Origin: Dendrocalamus latiflorus
Taxonomy: Eukaryota > Streptophyta > Magnoliopsida > Poales > Poaceae
NCBI GenBank assembly: GCA_017311315.1
Contig: CM029669.1
Location: forward strand, 6,547,055 to 6,611,054
DNA: 64,000 nucleotides
Reading direction: 5' to 3'
The notes under the pieces were generated by a model. The model was not told the origin of the DNA and ran no database searches. It saw only the letters and a program-made list of their open reading frames with translations. Numbering within the stretch: position 1 is the stretch's first letter; each line of letters begins with the position of its first letter. Positions 11,029-22,572 of this stretch are shown here, piece after piece. Made by a program: the position numbers and the translations under genes.

Positions 11029-12228
11029 ACATTATGCCATGCATATGTTCCATTATTAACTACCATATTCCATCATCATCATCATGATTCCATCACATCA
11101 AACATAAACAGGAAAGTAAACATTGCAATAGCACTGAGTATTTAAGGCAATTGATGTCTACTGTTCTACCATGCATTTACCTGTTTAACCTCATTGGTGA
11201 TGCATGGACGACATTGATCTAAAACGTCCACCTAGATTACCAATACCCCATCTTAAAACATGCCATAACCGTACATGCACACAAGCAAAATGATGTTATC
11301 CCTATGAGAAAACCTGACTTTATTTAACAGATCAAGTTTGCAGATTAACACATCACATGCCACTAGCCAGGGAAACAACCAAAACTAGGGTTTCCCGACT
11401 ATGAATCATTGCCTCTACTCTCATGCTATTCCATTACTAAACCTAGCCATTCAAAAATCTCAGCTATCAATAATCTGAGGGGAAAAGATTTAGAGCATTA
11501 CCCAAGCTATGAACAATGAGAGCAGAGATTCATTCCTCTCCTTCCTGTTTCTTCCTCTGCTTGGCTGGATTTGGCAGATTTGGTGTTAGCTTGGCCTCCT
11601 CCCTCTCTTCATCTTTATTCTACCTCTTCCTTCCTCTTTTCCTTCTCCCTTCTTTTCTTCTTCTTCCTTCTTGATCGGGCCCACCCTCCTGCTTCCCTTC
11701 TCCTCGACAATAGGGATGGCGGCCAATGCAACGTGAGGCTGGTGCGGTGATGGCTTGGCGCGCGCTACAGCATGTGATAGTGGAGGTGTGGGTGGCACAG
11801 CTGGTGTGACAATGCTCGGTTTGGGCTGTCGCGATAGCTCGAGGCAGCATGGGGATGGTAGCGGTGCAGCTAGGCAGAGGGAGTGGCACAGCAACATGGG
11901 GAGGAGAAGAGGGGCGGCGATGGTGCGACGATGGCAAGGGGGAGGCTAGGGCAGCTCCCCCTCTGCTGTACGTCCTCCTCTCAAAGGCCATGGTGACTAG
12001 ATGGGCTGGGCCAGGCATGACTCGGCCCAAATTTCTTTCCTCTATTTTTTTGGAATATTACGAAACCCCTGCCAATCATTTAGCCCTAGATATACCACAC
12101 CCACCATCCATAGAGAGAAAAACTAAGCTTGTGCTGTGTCCCAATAGAAAGTGACTGACTCTAAGGTTGCATGCACAGTACTACTAGAAAATACTGACTT
12201 TACAAGTAACAAACAAACTTAACACCTA
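11029..12228. other. Spacer without recognisable genes
   Basis: A CATCATCATCATCATG microsatellite lies near 11075 and a CT-rich stretch at 11580-11700. A 136-codon open frame on the minus strand at 11620-12030 has low-complexity, basic composition and no motif I recognise. The sequence resumes at 15864 after the Helitron. Confidence 0.45.
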
Positions 12229-12349
12229 CTAGTTGAATGCCCGTGCATTGCAACGGATTTTTAGAATTTATCATACTACATGTTTTAAAACTTATGGGTG
12301 ATAAATTTTTTTAGAATATGCATACAAACATGTTCTAAAAGTTTTTAAA

Positions 12350-13080
12350 TCCATCAAGTAAGTCGGAAGCCGTTGATCACACCTCGTGGTCATAAGTTGG
12401 AAGATATCGACCACACCTTGTGGTCATAGTTCAGGAGCCCTCGAGAACACCTCGTCATCGTAAGTCGGAAACTGTCGACCATCGCGCATGATCATAGGTC
12501 TGGAGCGGTCGACCATCGCTAATAGTCATAAGTTGGCAGCGTTGATGATCGATCGTGGTCCTAAATTGGGAGCCTTTGACAATGGCTCATGGTCATACGT
12601 CGGAAGCCAATGAACATCGTTCGTGGTTGTCAATTAGAATCCATCGAGGACACCTCGTGGTCGTATGTCGGAACACATCGACTAGCGCTCGTGGTCGTAA
12701 GTCGAAAAACATCAACTACACCTCATGGTCGTAAGTCAGAACACATCGACCAGTGCTCGTGGTCGTAAATCAGAAGCTGTCGATCACACCTCGTGGTCAT
12801 AAGCTTGAAGCCGTCGACCATCGTGCATGATCGTAGGTTAAGAGCAGTCAACCATCACTGGTGGTCATACATTGGCAGGCCTCCGATGCGCTTGTGCTCT
12901 GTCACGACCACACCCCATGTTTGTAAGTTAGAACACATCGACCAGTGCTCGTGGTCGTAAATCGGAAGTCGTCGATCACACCTTGTGGTCATAAGTTAGA
13001 AGCCGTCGACCATCGTGCATGATCATGGGTTGGGAGTGGTCGACTATCGCTGGTGGTCGTACATTGGCAGGCCTCTAGTG
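12350..13080. repeat. GTGGTCGTAAGTCGGAAG minisatellite in H1
   Basis: Imperfect tandem units of about 45-55 bp, each with a form of GTGGTCATAAGTTGGAAGCC followed by GTCGACCACACCTC. Units resume briefly at 13380-13500. The organisation is noncoding. Confidence 0.85.
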
Positions 13081-13129
13081 CGCTTGTGCCCTGTCGCCTG
13101 GCTACCGGCGCCAGCCTGCTCGGCCCGCC

Positions 13130-14880
13130 TGACCTGCTCGGCCTTGACTTCGACCAGGGCCCTTCGACGTTGACCACGGCCCCCTTCGACCACGGCCCCC
13201 TTCGACCATGGCCCCGACTTCGACCACGGCCCCAACTTCGACCATGGCCCCCAACTTCGACCACTATCCCCTTCGACTTCGACCACTACCCCCTTCAACC
13301 ACTGTCCCTTTCAACCATGACCCTTTGATGACGACCACTTCCCCCTTCGACCACGGCCCCCTTTGACCATGGCTTCGACTTCAACTAGTGCTCGTGGTTG
13401 TAAGTTAGAAGACATTGACCACACCTTGTGGTCGTAAGTTAGAACACATTGACCAGCACTCGTGGTCGTAAATCGGAAGCCGTCGATCACACCTCATGGC
13501 CAAAAGTATGTTACAATCCATGGGGATTACGAGACCTCATGGGTCTTGCCGTCGAGGGTGGGGAGCTCGATCTTGGGGGTGACCTGGGGGTAGGAGATGG
13601 GGATGTCTAACTTGAGGGGGAACTCGTAGCGGCGGAGGTTATGGATGAACCAGTAGGTGCCCTCCGGGTTGGCGCTCTGACTATGACCATGACCACTATG
13701 ACCACGTCCATGGGTGCTACAACTATGACCATGACCGCAACTTCGAACACTGCCCCCTTCGATTTCGAGCACTGCCCTCTTCGACTTCGACCACTGCCCC
13801 TTTAACAACTGTCCCCTTTGACCATGGCCCTTCGACATTGACCACTTCCCTCTTTGACCATGGCTTTGACGACAACCACGGATCTTTGACTTTGACCACT
13901 GCCCCCCCCCGACCACTGTCCCCTTCGACCATGGCCCTTCGACGACCACAGCCCCTTTCGACCACTTTCCCCTTCGACCACCGCCCCCTTCGATCACTGT
14001 CTCCTTTGACCACGACTCTTCAATGTTGATCACTTCCCTTTCTGACTACGGCCCCCTTCGACCACGGCTTCGACTTTGATCACGGATCTTCAAACTTGAC
14101 CACTGCCCCCTTCGATCACTTCCCCTTCAACCATGACCCATCGACGACCATGTCCCTTTGACGTCGACCACTTTCCCCTTTGACCACCGTCTGCTTCGAC
14201 CATTGTCCCCTTCGACCACGGCGCTTCGACGTCGACCACTGTCCCCTTTGACCATGGCCCTTTGATGTCAACCACAGCTTCAACTTCAACCATTGTCCCC
14301 TTCGATCACGACCCTTCGACGTCGACCACTTCTCTCTTCGACCACCGCCCCCTTCGACCACGGCTTCGACTTTGATCACGGCCCCCTTCGACCATGGCCC
14401 CGACGTCGACCACGACCCTTTGACTTCAACTGTAGACCGACTTTGTCCATGACCCTTCGACTTCGACCACTACCCCCTTTGACCATTATCCCCTTTGACC
14501 ACGGCTTGGACTTTGACCATGACCCTTTGACTTCCACCATGCCCCCTTCGACCACTGTTTGGATTTCGACCACGGCTTGACTTTGACCATGACCCTTTGA
14601 CTTTGATCGCGGACCGATTTCGTCCACGGCCCTTTGACTTCAACCACTGCCCCCTTTGACCACTGTCCCCTTCGACCATGGCTTGGACCTCCACCACGGT
14701 CTAACTTCAATCATGGCCCTTCGACTTCGACCACCACCCCTTCGACCACGGCTTTAACTTCGACCACTGATCTTCGACTTTAGCCATGGCCCCATTCAAC
14801 CACGGCTTTGACTTCGACCACGGCCCCTCAACTTCGGCCAGGCTTCTTGACCACGACCCCTTTCGACCATGGCATCGACT
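13130..14880. repeat. TTCGACCACGGCCCC minisatellite in H1
   Basis: Long array of 12-30 bp units built on CTTCGACCACGGCCC, interrupted only by the UFC1 exon region (13500-13730). Reading frames of 60-170 codons on both strands here (repeating Trp-Ser-Lys-Gly, or Pro-Phe-Asp-His on the other strand) are products of the repeat and are not annotated as genes. Confidence 0.9.
13536..13676 (-). pseudogene. UFC1: Captured UFC1 exon (UFM1-conjugating enzyme fragment)
   Basis: A 141-bp, 47-codon segment with no stop encodes a fragment with ANPEGT, YWFIHNL, RRYEF, LDIPISYP and ELPTLDGKTHE, the order and wording of the central E2-fold part of plant UFC1, the enzyme that carries UFM1 in ufmylation. It is bounded by an AG acceptor on the 5' side (13677-13678) and a GT donor on the 3' side (13534-13535), so exactly one exon with splice sites survives. 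Compared with my knowledge of the family it lacks a few residues after ANPEGT and does not reach the catalytic Cys, which lies in the next segment. Alone it cannot be an enzyme. It is a Helitron-captured fragment set among minisatellites. Confidence 0.85.
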
Positions 14881-15149
14881 TCGATGACTAGCTTGGGAGA
14901 CCAAAATCGCCAAACAGCGCGATGGGCTCTGAGCGAAGAGCAGGAGGTAGAGAGGCTCACCGGGTGAGCGACTACTGGGCAGTGGCGGAGGGGAGAGAGC
15001 CACATGGGCGGGTGTAGGAAGAGGAAGCCATCGCCGCCATCGTTGAGCGCCCTTCTCTCTATCCATCAACCGCTGTCGCCGAGCACCCTTCTCTCTGATC
15101 CACCAGCCGCTATCACCGAGCATTGTGACACTGGTTGGAGGGTGATGGG

Positions 15150-15700
15150 AGATGGAATTGGTGGCAGCACCAAGGAGGAGGAGGAGGTGTGACACGAGGG
15201 TTTGGGGGAGAGAAGGAGGCGGTGGTTGCGGGAGGCAGAGGTGGGGAGGCAGCGGCGGGCAGATGGGGAGAGGAGGCGATGGGAGAATGCATTGGGGAGG
15301 CGTTGACAGGGAGATGTGGTGCTGCTGGGGAAAGTTGGGGGACTGCAATCGGACGTTACCGTGTGGGGAAGGAATTGGTGGCGGCGTCGGGGAGGAGGAG
15401 GCACGACACGAGGGTTCGGGGGAGAGAAGGAGGCTGCAGTTGTGGCAGGTGGAGGTGGGGAGGCGGCGACGGGCATATAGGGAGAGGAGGCGGCGGGCGA
15501 AAGCGTTGGGGAGGCGGTGACGGGGGGATGCGGCACTGCTGGAGGAAGTTGGGGGACTGTGACCAGACGTTGTCGCGTGGGAAAGGAATTGGTGGCGACA
15601 CTAAGGAGGAGGAGGAGGCGCGGCACGAGGGTTCGGGGGAGAGGAGGCGGCGGTTGCAGGAGGTGGAGTGGTTGCGGGAGGCGGAGGATGCAGGGGAAGA
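15150..15700. repeat. GC-rich tandem repeat (three units of about 215 bp) in H1
   Basis: The marker CACGAGGGTTCGGGGGAGAG recurs at about 15191, 15405 and 15622, giving periods of 214 and 217 bp. Purine-rich G+C composition leaves several frames open for up to about 220 codons on both strands. No domain is seen. Confidence 0.8.
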
Positions 15701-15863
15701 GAAAAGAAGAAGCGCGGCCCACGCGTCGGCCCAACCTTTTCTATGAGGAGCGAAAGAATTACCTACATGCGGATCTGGATGGCTGATCTTTGATCGGACG
15801 GCTGAGAAGAAAGGAGGGAGAACAGACCGACGACCACCAACTCATATTTTTAAGTAGTAGAGA

Positions 15864-16440
15864 TAACTCATCCGCCACATTGTGCTGACCAGTCTTTAGA
15901 TACCAATAACTTCTAAAATGCTCATTTGTCTCAGAAATTAAGCAAAAGCAAAACAAGACTACTCCAGTCAATTAGTTCAGATGTTTAGTTTCAAACTAAA
16001 CAACCAACCAAACAATCTGTGACAAGAAGATGCTAGGTATATGGCAGTTATCAGAATTGTTGCAATGGAACAATGACAAAGGCTGGCAGATCACACTAGT
16101 AACATCAGGCTACAGCTAGCTAAGAACTCTCCCCCAAGCTTCCTCTTTTGGATCAAACTCCCAAGTATAATATAAAAAGGGGCAAGTGGGCACCCTTGCA
16201 CCCCCGGTCAAGAACAAAGCTGGTACGTGAAAACCGGGCAATGCCTGTTACCTACCGTCTCCCCCCACATCATCGTCGTCGTCCTCGCCGTCGTCGTCGG
16301 CCTTGTTCTATATCTCGCCTTCCCGCCGCGAATTCGGCACATTTTTCACCCTTCTCAATCCATGTACTCGCCTCAATGCATGTTGTACGATTAATTCCTT
16401 ATCAATTAGTCCACCTAGCTAGCTAAGTTGACACTGATCA
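15864..16440. other. 3' flank of the LBD18 gene
   Basis: This is the non-repetitive stretch between the Helitron end and the LBD18 stop codon. It should include the 3' UTR of LBD18, but I cannot place the poly(A) site. A CGTCGTCGTCCTCGCCGTCGTC microsatellite-like run is at 16272-16300. Confidence 0.5.
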
Positions 16441-17942
16441 TCATGGTGTATGCGGTGGCCGCTCGGGCTTCGACCCCGCCGACCGGCCGTGCCGGTCCAG
16501 AAGCTCCCTCGCCAGCGCTTGCAAGTCGCCGCCGTCGCCGCCGCCTCTGCTGGAGCTTTCCCCCATCCGGCCATATGGCTGTTGGTGAAGCTGCTGGTGG
16601 TGGTGTTGCTGCTGGAAGGCCCACTGGGACTGCGCCGGCGGGTCGAAGAGGGACGACAGGTCGACGGTGCCCGGGATGTTGGACGACGACGGCAAGTCGG
16701 AGATGGAGAACGAGGCGGTCACCGGCATCTGGGGCTGCGGGGGGAAGGGCGGCGGCGACGGCAGCTCCAGCGTGGTCAGGTGGGCCTGCAGGTAGGAGAG
16801 CTCGGCCTGGAGGTTCACCACCTGGGGATCCATCAAGACATGCACCAAAAAGGAAATAGATTATATTAAAATTGCCGCAAACTTCACGGAATCACTGTAG
16901 ACCTTCATAGATCACCATGTATTATGATAAAAAAGCAAGAGGTATCTTAAAGAAATGTAAGGGGTTTTGATGAAATTTCTAAAGAAAAAAGCGAGGACAA
17001 ATGTTTCCAAGAAGGGAACTGGTTGGGTGGGCAGCAGCTACCCCTTCTAGGACTACCAGAGATCGATGCTAGGGCTTAATTATCCCCTTTTTCTTCGATG
17101 GAGTGAGGAAACCAAGCATATTCATATCTACATCCCATCTTGGTATCATCATAAAAGAAAAGTACAGAAGCAACAAGATATACAATGATGAATGGAAATC
17201 ATCTATGAAAAAAGGAAAAAAAAAAAGAAAGAAGAGTAAGAATAGATGATGGAATTAATGACAAGATAGATGGATGATGAGATGTGCATATCACTGGTAA
17301 CAGAAAGTTCCCTCCTGATTTCTTGCTTCTTTTGTCACCCTTGCTTGGCTTGGTAGACTTTCCTCCTCCGAAAAGGAGGCCCAATGCCTTCTTGAGAAAA
17401 AGACAGAACCCCCACCCCAAATCTTACCCGCCACAAACAAAACAAAAACAAAAGCAGAATCAAGTGCACCTTCCAAACCAACAATTCAAGATCCATCCAT
17501 CATGGACCATGATCTTCTTACCATGATGTTGATGACATGACAGTGATGAATCGATGATCTATATACGACATGTAGTAGAGTAGTAGTAGACTAGTGGTAT
17601 ATATACCTGCTGCTGGAGCGCGAAGATGTGGGCGACGCAGCCGTATACGGGGTCGCGGAGGCGGGCCTGGGCCTCGTAGCAGATGGTGACGACGGCGTCG
17701 AGGCGCTTGTGGGGAGGGATCTGGAGGAGCAGCTTGGACACGTTGCTGGCGCCGAACACCTTGTGCACCGCCGCGAAGTGCGCCGCGCCCTGCTCCGAGT
17801 CGAAGTAGGGCGCGAAGATGCACCCGCTCACGCACTTGCGCCGCAGGAACTTGCACGCACCGCATGGCCCTCCGCCGCCTCCTCCTCCGGAGCTGCTGCC
17901 GCTCGGCCCGCCGCCGCCGCTCCCGCTACCTGACGAGCTCAT
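16441..17942 (-). CDS. LBD18: LBD18-type LOB-domain transcription factor (2 exons, 238 aa)
   Basis: Nuclear class I LATERAL ORGAN BOUNDARIES DOMAIN protein; family members act downstream of auxin in lateral-root and vascular development. Exon 1 is 17942-17607 (112 codons) and exon 2 is 16821-16441; the 785-bp intron has a GT donor and an AG acceptor, and the junction falls between codons. After a Gly/Ser-rich N-terminus (residues 1-26) come the CX2CX6CX3C zinc-binding block (CGACKFLRRKCVSGC), the GAS block starting FAPYFDSEQGAAHF, the invariant DPVYG motif, and a leucine-zipper-like heptad region across the splice (HIFALQQQVVNLQAEL). The C-terminus has a Gln/His-rich tract and a conserved-looking DLQALARELLDRHG end, as in Arabidopsis LBD18. 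Start: the first ATG before the Gly-rich leader. No frame damage is seen. LBD30/31-type paralogues are the main alternative. Confidence 0.95.
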
Positions 17943-17987
17943 TCTTGAAATCGCTCCTGGTTTACTTCTTGATCAGTCTTCTTGCAT

Positions 17988-17998
17988 CTTATATATAG
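17988..17998 (-). promoter_or_regulatory. Possible TATA box of LBD18
   Basis: On the minus strand CTATATATAAG ends about 45 nt before the start codon, which would give a very short leader. Just upstream (18035-18110) the minus strand is a CT-rich run, a common feature of plant core promoters and leaders, so transcription could also begin further upstream. Placement is uncertain. Confidence 0.4.
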
Positions 17999-18109
17999 TG
18001 TTAAAAAAACTAGTAGGTATGAATCTATCTTTGTAGTTTCTCACAGATGAGAGAGAAAGGAGGAGAGAGAATTGAGAAATGAGGGAGGAGAGTTACAGAT
18101 ATACAAGAG

Positions 18110-18970
18110 GAGGGAGGGGCAAAGATGTAAATACACAGGCAACTGGTGTAGGTTGTTTGTCCCATTGGTGGAGGGTGGTGTGTGTATGTATGGGACGCTG
18201 TTCTACTACTAGCTACTCTTTTCTTATTTCTAATTTTGTGCTGTTTATTTTTTGGTGTTGCCTTGAATTCTTTAGGTGTATCTGCCGGTTTTCTATATGT
18301 GCTATCTTTTTGGTGCCGTTGTGTTGATGAGACTTTAAAGCCAAGGCAAGAAGGTTGCAAAACTAGCAGCTGTAGCTTGCAATGGCCATAGCTACCGGCA
18401 CGCTTCTCTTTCTTTCTCAGGGTTAGAATATTGCGTGAAGCAAACTGGCCGAGGAGAAGACTGGAAATCCCAATTGTACCTATCCCCGGCCGTCTCTCTC
18501 TATGTGACTAATGGGTGAGTTCATTACGGCTGCAGGTTATGGCTGGGGTTTATGGTTTTTGGATATATAGTATAAGGATTTGCGTGAACGAATGAATGCT
18601 GATAAGCTGATTTGAAACGGTGGCAAAAAACCATCTCGTTTATTTATTTGAAAGAAACTATAAACTATACATAAGAAGAAAAGAAAAGGAGGCCAATTTC
18701 TCTATCTAAAACTACCACCACACCACTCTTGAAGGGTCTCGTCGAACACACTCCCTCCCATGTGATCCTAACATGACATTCTTCCCCTACATACGCTATA
18801 CATAGATCCTTTTCAATTCGACTGCTTTATGTAGTTGGATTTTGGTAAAATATCATATTTTTACTATTTAATTTGCATTTACATTGCTATCCTGCGAAGT
18901 TAATGAACGAAAGTACATATTTAAAGTACGTGGAAACATCGAAGTGTAAAACTAAAAATAGAGCATACTT
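18110..18970. other. Upstream region of LBD18, no other gene seen
   Basis: Single-copy-looking sequence. Short open frames here lack recognisable motifs. Confidence 0.45.
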
Positions 18971-18978
18971 AACAATAA

Positions 18979-19300
18979 GCGGGTGCTACGAATCGTAAGG
19001 AATTATATAACCCATTTTTTAGCCACATTGCAAAATAATATGGAAAACTAGGTTGTCGGTGACATCTATTTAATAGTAACACGAAGTCGATTAATTGTCA
19101 CCTTATAATAGAAGTGGTCGATATAATTGTCACTATATAACGGGTGCTGCGAATTGCAATGAACTACATAACCCATTTTTTAGCCACATCGCAGAATTAT
19201 ATGGAAACATAGTTTATCAGTGAAATCTATTTAATGGGTAGCACAGAGGTCGTTTACTTGTCGCACCATAATGAAAGCGGTAATATAATTCTCTAAAATA
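18979..19300. repeat. Old tandem duplication, period about 161 bp
   Basis: GGGTGCTACGAATCG at 18981 and GGGTGCTGCGAATTG at 19142 begin two diverged copies that share blocks such as ACCCATTTTTTAGCCACAT and ATCTATTTAAT. Confidence 0.75.
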
Positions 19301-21399
19301 TATGGCATCTAATTAATTAACATGAATTAATGGACTACACATTTTCTAACAAAGAGATTACATATTGGTGCACTTGTCTGCAATCATCATATCTAGCTAA
19401 CTCAAGCAGAAAATTAAGTGCTCCAAAGTTATCCTTTCAATGCACTGGCCGGCCGGCTAGCTGAAGCCGTACGTTCTCAACGTATGCAATCAGGGTGAGA
19501 AGTAACGTGGCTGCAACGCGCTTGCTCATACTTGTTACTAGCTAATACTACTGCTCACATCCGTTACAAAGTTTTGAAGCAAGACAAAGGACATGACAAT
19601 CACCATCTGTATCCGGAAACCATCGCCGCCTTTGCGCGAATTTTAAAGCAGCCATGCGTCCAGACATGCATAGGAATCACCACTGGCTGTTACAAACTTT
19701 ATGTTTTCGTTCAGGTTATACTCCATATTTGACCAGGAACATATATATAGACGATGACCTTTTCAGTTTTTACTTATCACATGCAAAACATCGATATGAT
19801 GCAGCTCGACTCCGAATGGCGAGTTTTGAAAGGGTTAACATGCGAAAGTGTATGGTTGTAGTTGTATGCAGGGGCGGACCCCCCTTCAGGCAAGCTCGGG
19901 CAGCCACCTAGGCTCCATCGCCGGACGGACAATGTTGCCATGAGTGATCTGTCTAATCTCAGTTGTTCTCCATTTTTAGGTGTAAACATCATTAAAGTAT
20001 TAAGACCATTCAGAAAGAATAAGTTTATCGATGCAGATGTTGCCTATCCGCCAGAAGATGATATTAATTAAAAGGTGTTTCCACACACCAAAAGGAGCCA
20101 AGCATTCTACAAGGAAGACTTATATTAACTTTTCTAGTCAACTTCCCAAAGAGGACATTGGTTCTTTCCGGCCAAAATCGTCTAGGTCAAACTACTGGGA
20201 GAGCATCGACAAACGCGTTTCTCCCACTCGCATTGTTGCCTTGAGATAACAGGGCGTGGTTGAGGGCCAAGGTGTGGGTGCGTGGCGGCAAATGCACCGG
20301 TGAAGTCGCACAAAGGAATTGAGCACAAGCAAGTAGCTGAGGAGAGTGCAGAGGTGGAGTCACGCAGAGCAGAGGGGATGTAGGTGGATGCTAGAAATGT
20401 TGATGCTTATGATGATTTGGGTATGGTTTTTCTCTTCTTTTGCTTAGCATATTTGTGTGGATAGGAATTAGTAAGATGTTACAATTTGATAATCACTTGT
20501 TTTGATTATCATGCATTGTTGATACTTGATGGTAAAGTAGTAAAGCTGTGTAGCTTAGTTACATATTGATATTAGATGCTTATATCTCTTTTGGGTATTA
20601 TAGTGAGCATTTTTGGGGATAGTATTATGTTGGGTGACTTTGACTACCATAACACATGCTATGAACTATTTGTTTAGTGATTGCACAAGAGATTGTACTA
20701 TTTGCCCTAGTTAAAATGTAGTCGTGGGTCGGCCACTGGTTGAATGGATGGTTTGAACCATGCTAGCTAGGCAGAGCTGGTCATGGTCTGCGTGATCATT
20801 GTAGACAGGTGACCATGAGGAGTTTGTGCAAGAAGCAAACATTCCTCCGTCCCTCTATCTCAAAATGTGCATGTGAGATCTATGGATGCGTGGAAGGCAA
20901 AAGACGGCACCCTACTAAGGAACTTGCTTGACCACCTCTTCACTCCTCAACTTTTGTGACTCGAGCCCATCGATCTACATCACTAGTTATAGACCTGAGT
21001 CTATTGATCGATGACAGTTTCATTCATGTATACTCTATCAAGCCATCATTTCATTGATCTTTTTTTGGGTACATTTCCATTGATCTTGGCAAATGAATTG
21101 TCACTCTCATTGTGCAGTGAGTTCTAGATCAATCAAGGTATTTCTTTATAGGACAAAAAACTGGATCCTCAATAAATTAACTGTTGTATATACTATACTG
21201 ATAAAAAATAGTTTCATGCATCTGGAGAGCCGTAGAAAGTTTTACAATTTCAGTAGTAACAAGCCACATATAAAATATAGTAATGTTGCGGAATTAGTAG
21301 TAGATGTGTAAGACGTACATTTTTAGCTAGTGCACAGAAGATTTATCACAGAAATACCCCTGGAGATAGTTCCAAAGTCAGTTTCCTTCATGTGGTTTA
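19301..21399. other. Intergenic, no gene supported
   Basis: I find no complete element or conserved protein. A CAGGGGCGGACC string at 19869 looks like a hAT terminus but has no partner end. Confidence 0.45.
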
Positions 21400-21720
21400 G
21401 TGCCCGTTTGTATTAGTTTTTACTTGATAGCTTTTAACTATAGTTGATAAATAGTAGTGGCTGATAAACGTAGTTAATAGAAGCGGCTGATGAATAATAA
21501 TGTATTATGTAAGAAAGACAATACAACAAAAGACACTACAACATTCGGACCACCATATAACATACAAAATTTTGATATAACAAAATACAAAGTGCATTAT
21601 AACAGGTGTGAAAATGCAAAATAGTGACTGATAGAAGTAGCTTATAGAAATTATGACATTCATATTGGTTTTAGCTTCTCTAAATAAAAATTAGAAGCCA
21701 AAACTAATATGAACGTGCCC
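21400..21720. mobile_element. Tourist-like MITE (PIF/Harbinger), 321 bp
   Basis: Terminal inverted repeats GTGCCCGTTTGTATTAG and, from the other end, GGGCACGTTCATATTAG are flanked by TTA on both sides (21397-21399 and 21721-21723). TTA duplications and GGGC-type ends are diagnostic for Tourist MITEs. It has no coding capacity and lies about 3.5 kb upstream of the LBD18 start codon. Confidence 0.85.
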
Positions 21721-21723
21721 TTA

Positions 21724-22572
21724 ATTTCTTGGTCCTCCTTTTCCACACTAACTAGTATACCCAGCCACTTTTTTCTTGAAGCATCGATCGTTTTAGCCAT
21801 ACTAGTCATGCCTTAGATATCCTTTATTGAATTAATTTATTAATTTGTCAATTCCAAAAAGTGTAATATAGTACTAGCAGTTACCATAACTGAAAAGATT
21901 TAATTTCGGGATGTAAAACTCCACGAAACATACATACAGTTGTGATCATGACTTTTGTCTTGCATTGCTCTTGAACCTATTGTCCTTTCGAGACTCAAAA
22001 GGCAGCAGTTACTCAAACTTTAGTCTGAGATTTAGGAGAAACTGTTGGATCGATATATGCAGCATCCAGAAAACATGGTAGTAATTAACAAAAGCTGTAA
22101 CGTAGCTTTCTCCTTGGAGCAGCTTCAATGTGATGACCTCCACTTTGTCAAAGTATCATATATTTGGCTACAACAGTACTGTACTTGGCACTAACTGTCA
22201 AAAATATAATATAAACTGTGTACGTTAAACATGTTGGTCATATAACTTTAGTCACGACAATTGCAAGCTTAGTGCGTTGATCAGGTGACCTCTTTTCATG
22301 AGGCGCTGCTCTGCCAGCTATTTTGTAAGTAGTGTCGTGCAGCCGTACACAGCCAATGTTTCCATTCATGTTTGTAGTCTACGACTCTACGTATGTACGG
22401 TTGGTATAACGAACACTGTAGAAAGACGATGGTACGTAGGCAGTACTATATATATAGGACAGAATATGTGGGTAAGGCCAAGGTTTCTACACAATAATTA
22501 ATTGTGCAAAATACGCATTTTTCAATTTTGACAAATAATCTCTATTCATGGGGTTTTTTTGCAATAAAAATA
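21724..22572. other. Intergenic, no gene supported
   Basis: AT-rich with short open frames only. I see no element ends or RNA-gene structure. Confidence 0.4.

Larger units (their letters stand above)
12229..15863 (-). mobile_element. Helitron H1 (non-autonomous, 3,635 bp)
   Basis: Read on the minus strand it starts TCTCTACTACTTAAAAA directly after a host A, and ends with CCGTTGCAATGCACGGGC followed by CTAG before a host T. These are the Helitron hallmarks: 5' TC, 3' CTRR preceded by a short hairpin (CCGT...ACGG), insertion between A and T, and no target duplication. The second copy (H2, 44179-48106) shares about 45 bp at the 5' end and about 28 bp at the 3' end but has a different interior. 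No Rep/helicase is present, so it depends on a helper. The cargo is minisatellites, a UFC1 exon and a GC-rich tandem repeat. Confidence 0.88.

Noticed and set aside
13527..15734. Long open frames of 168-222 codons on both strands in Helitron H1
   Set aside because: They are open only because of minisatellite and GC-rich tandem composition, overlap each other on both strands and lack conserved domains, apart from the 47-codon UFC1 exon.
16148..16426. 92-codon plus-strand frame with an Arg-rich run next to LBD18
   Set aside because: The Arg run comes from a CGTCGTCGT-type microsatellite in the LBD18 3' flank. No conserved sequence.
16428..16869. 139-143-codon plus-strand frames opposite LBD18 exon 2
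   Set aside because: They are antisense shadows of a GC-rich exon whose minus-strand reading is a well-conserved LBD18 C-terminus with correct splice sites.
19869..19990. Possible hAT element beginning CAGGGGCGGACC
   Set aside because: Only one terminus-like word is present. No matching inverted end or 8-bp duplication was found nearby.
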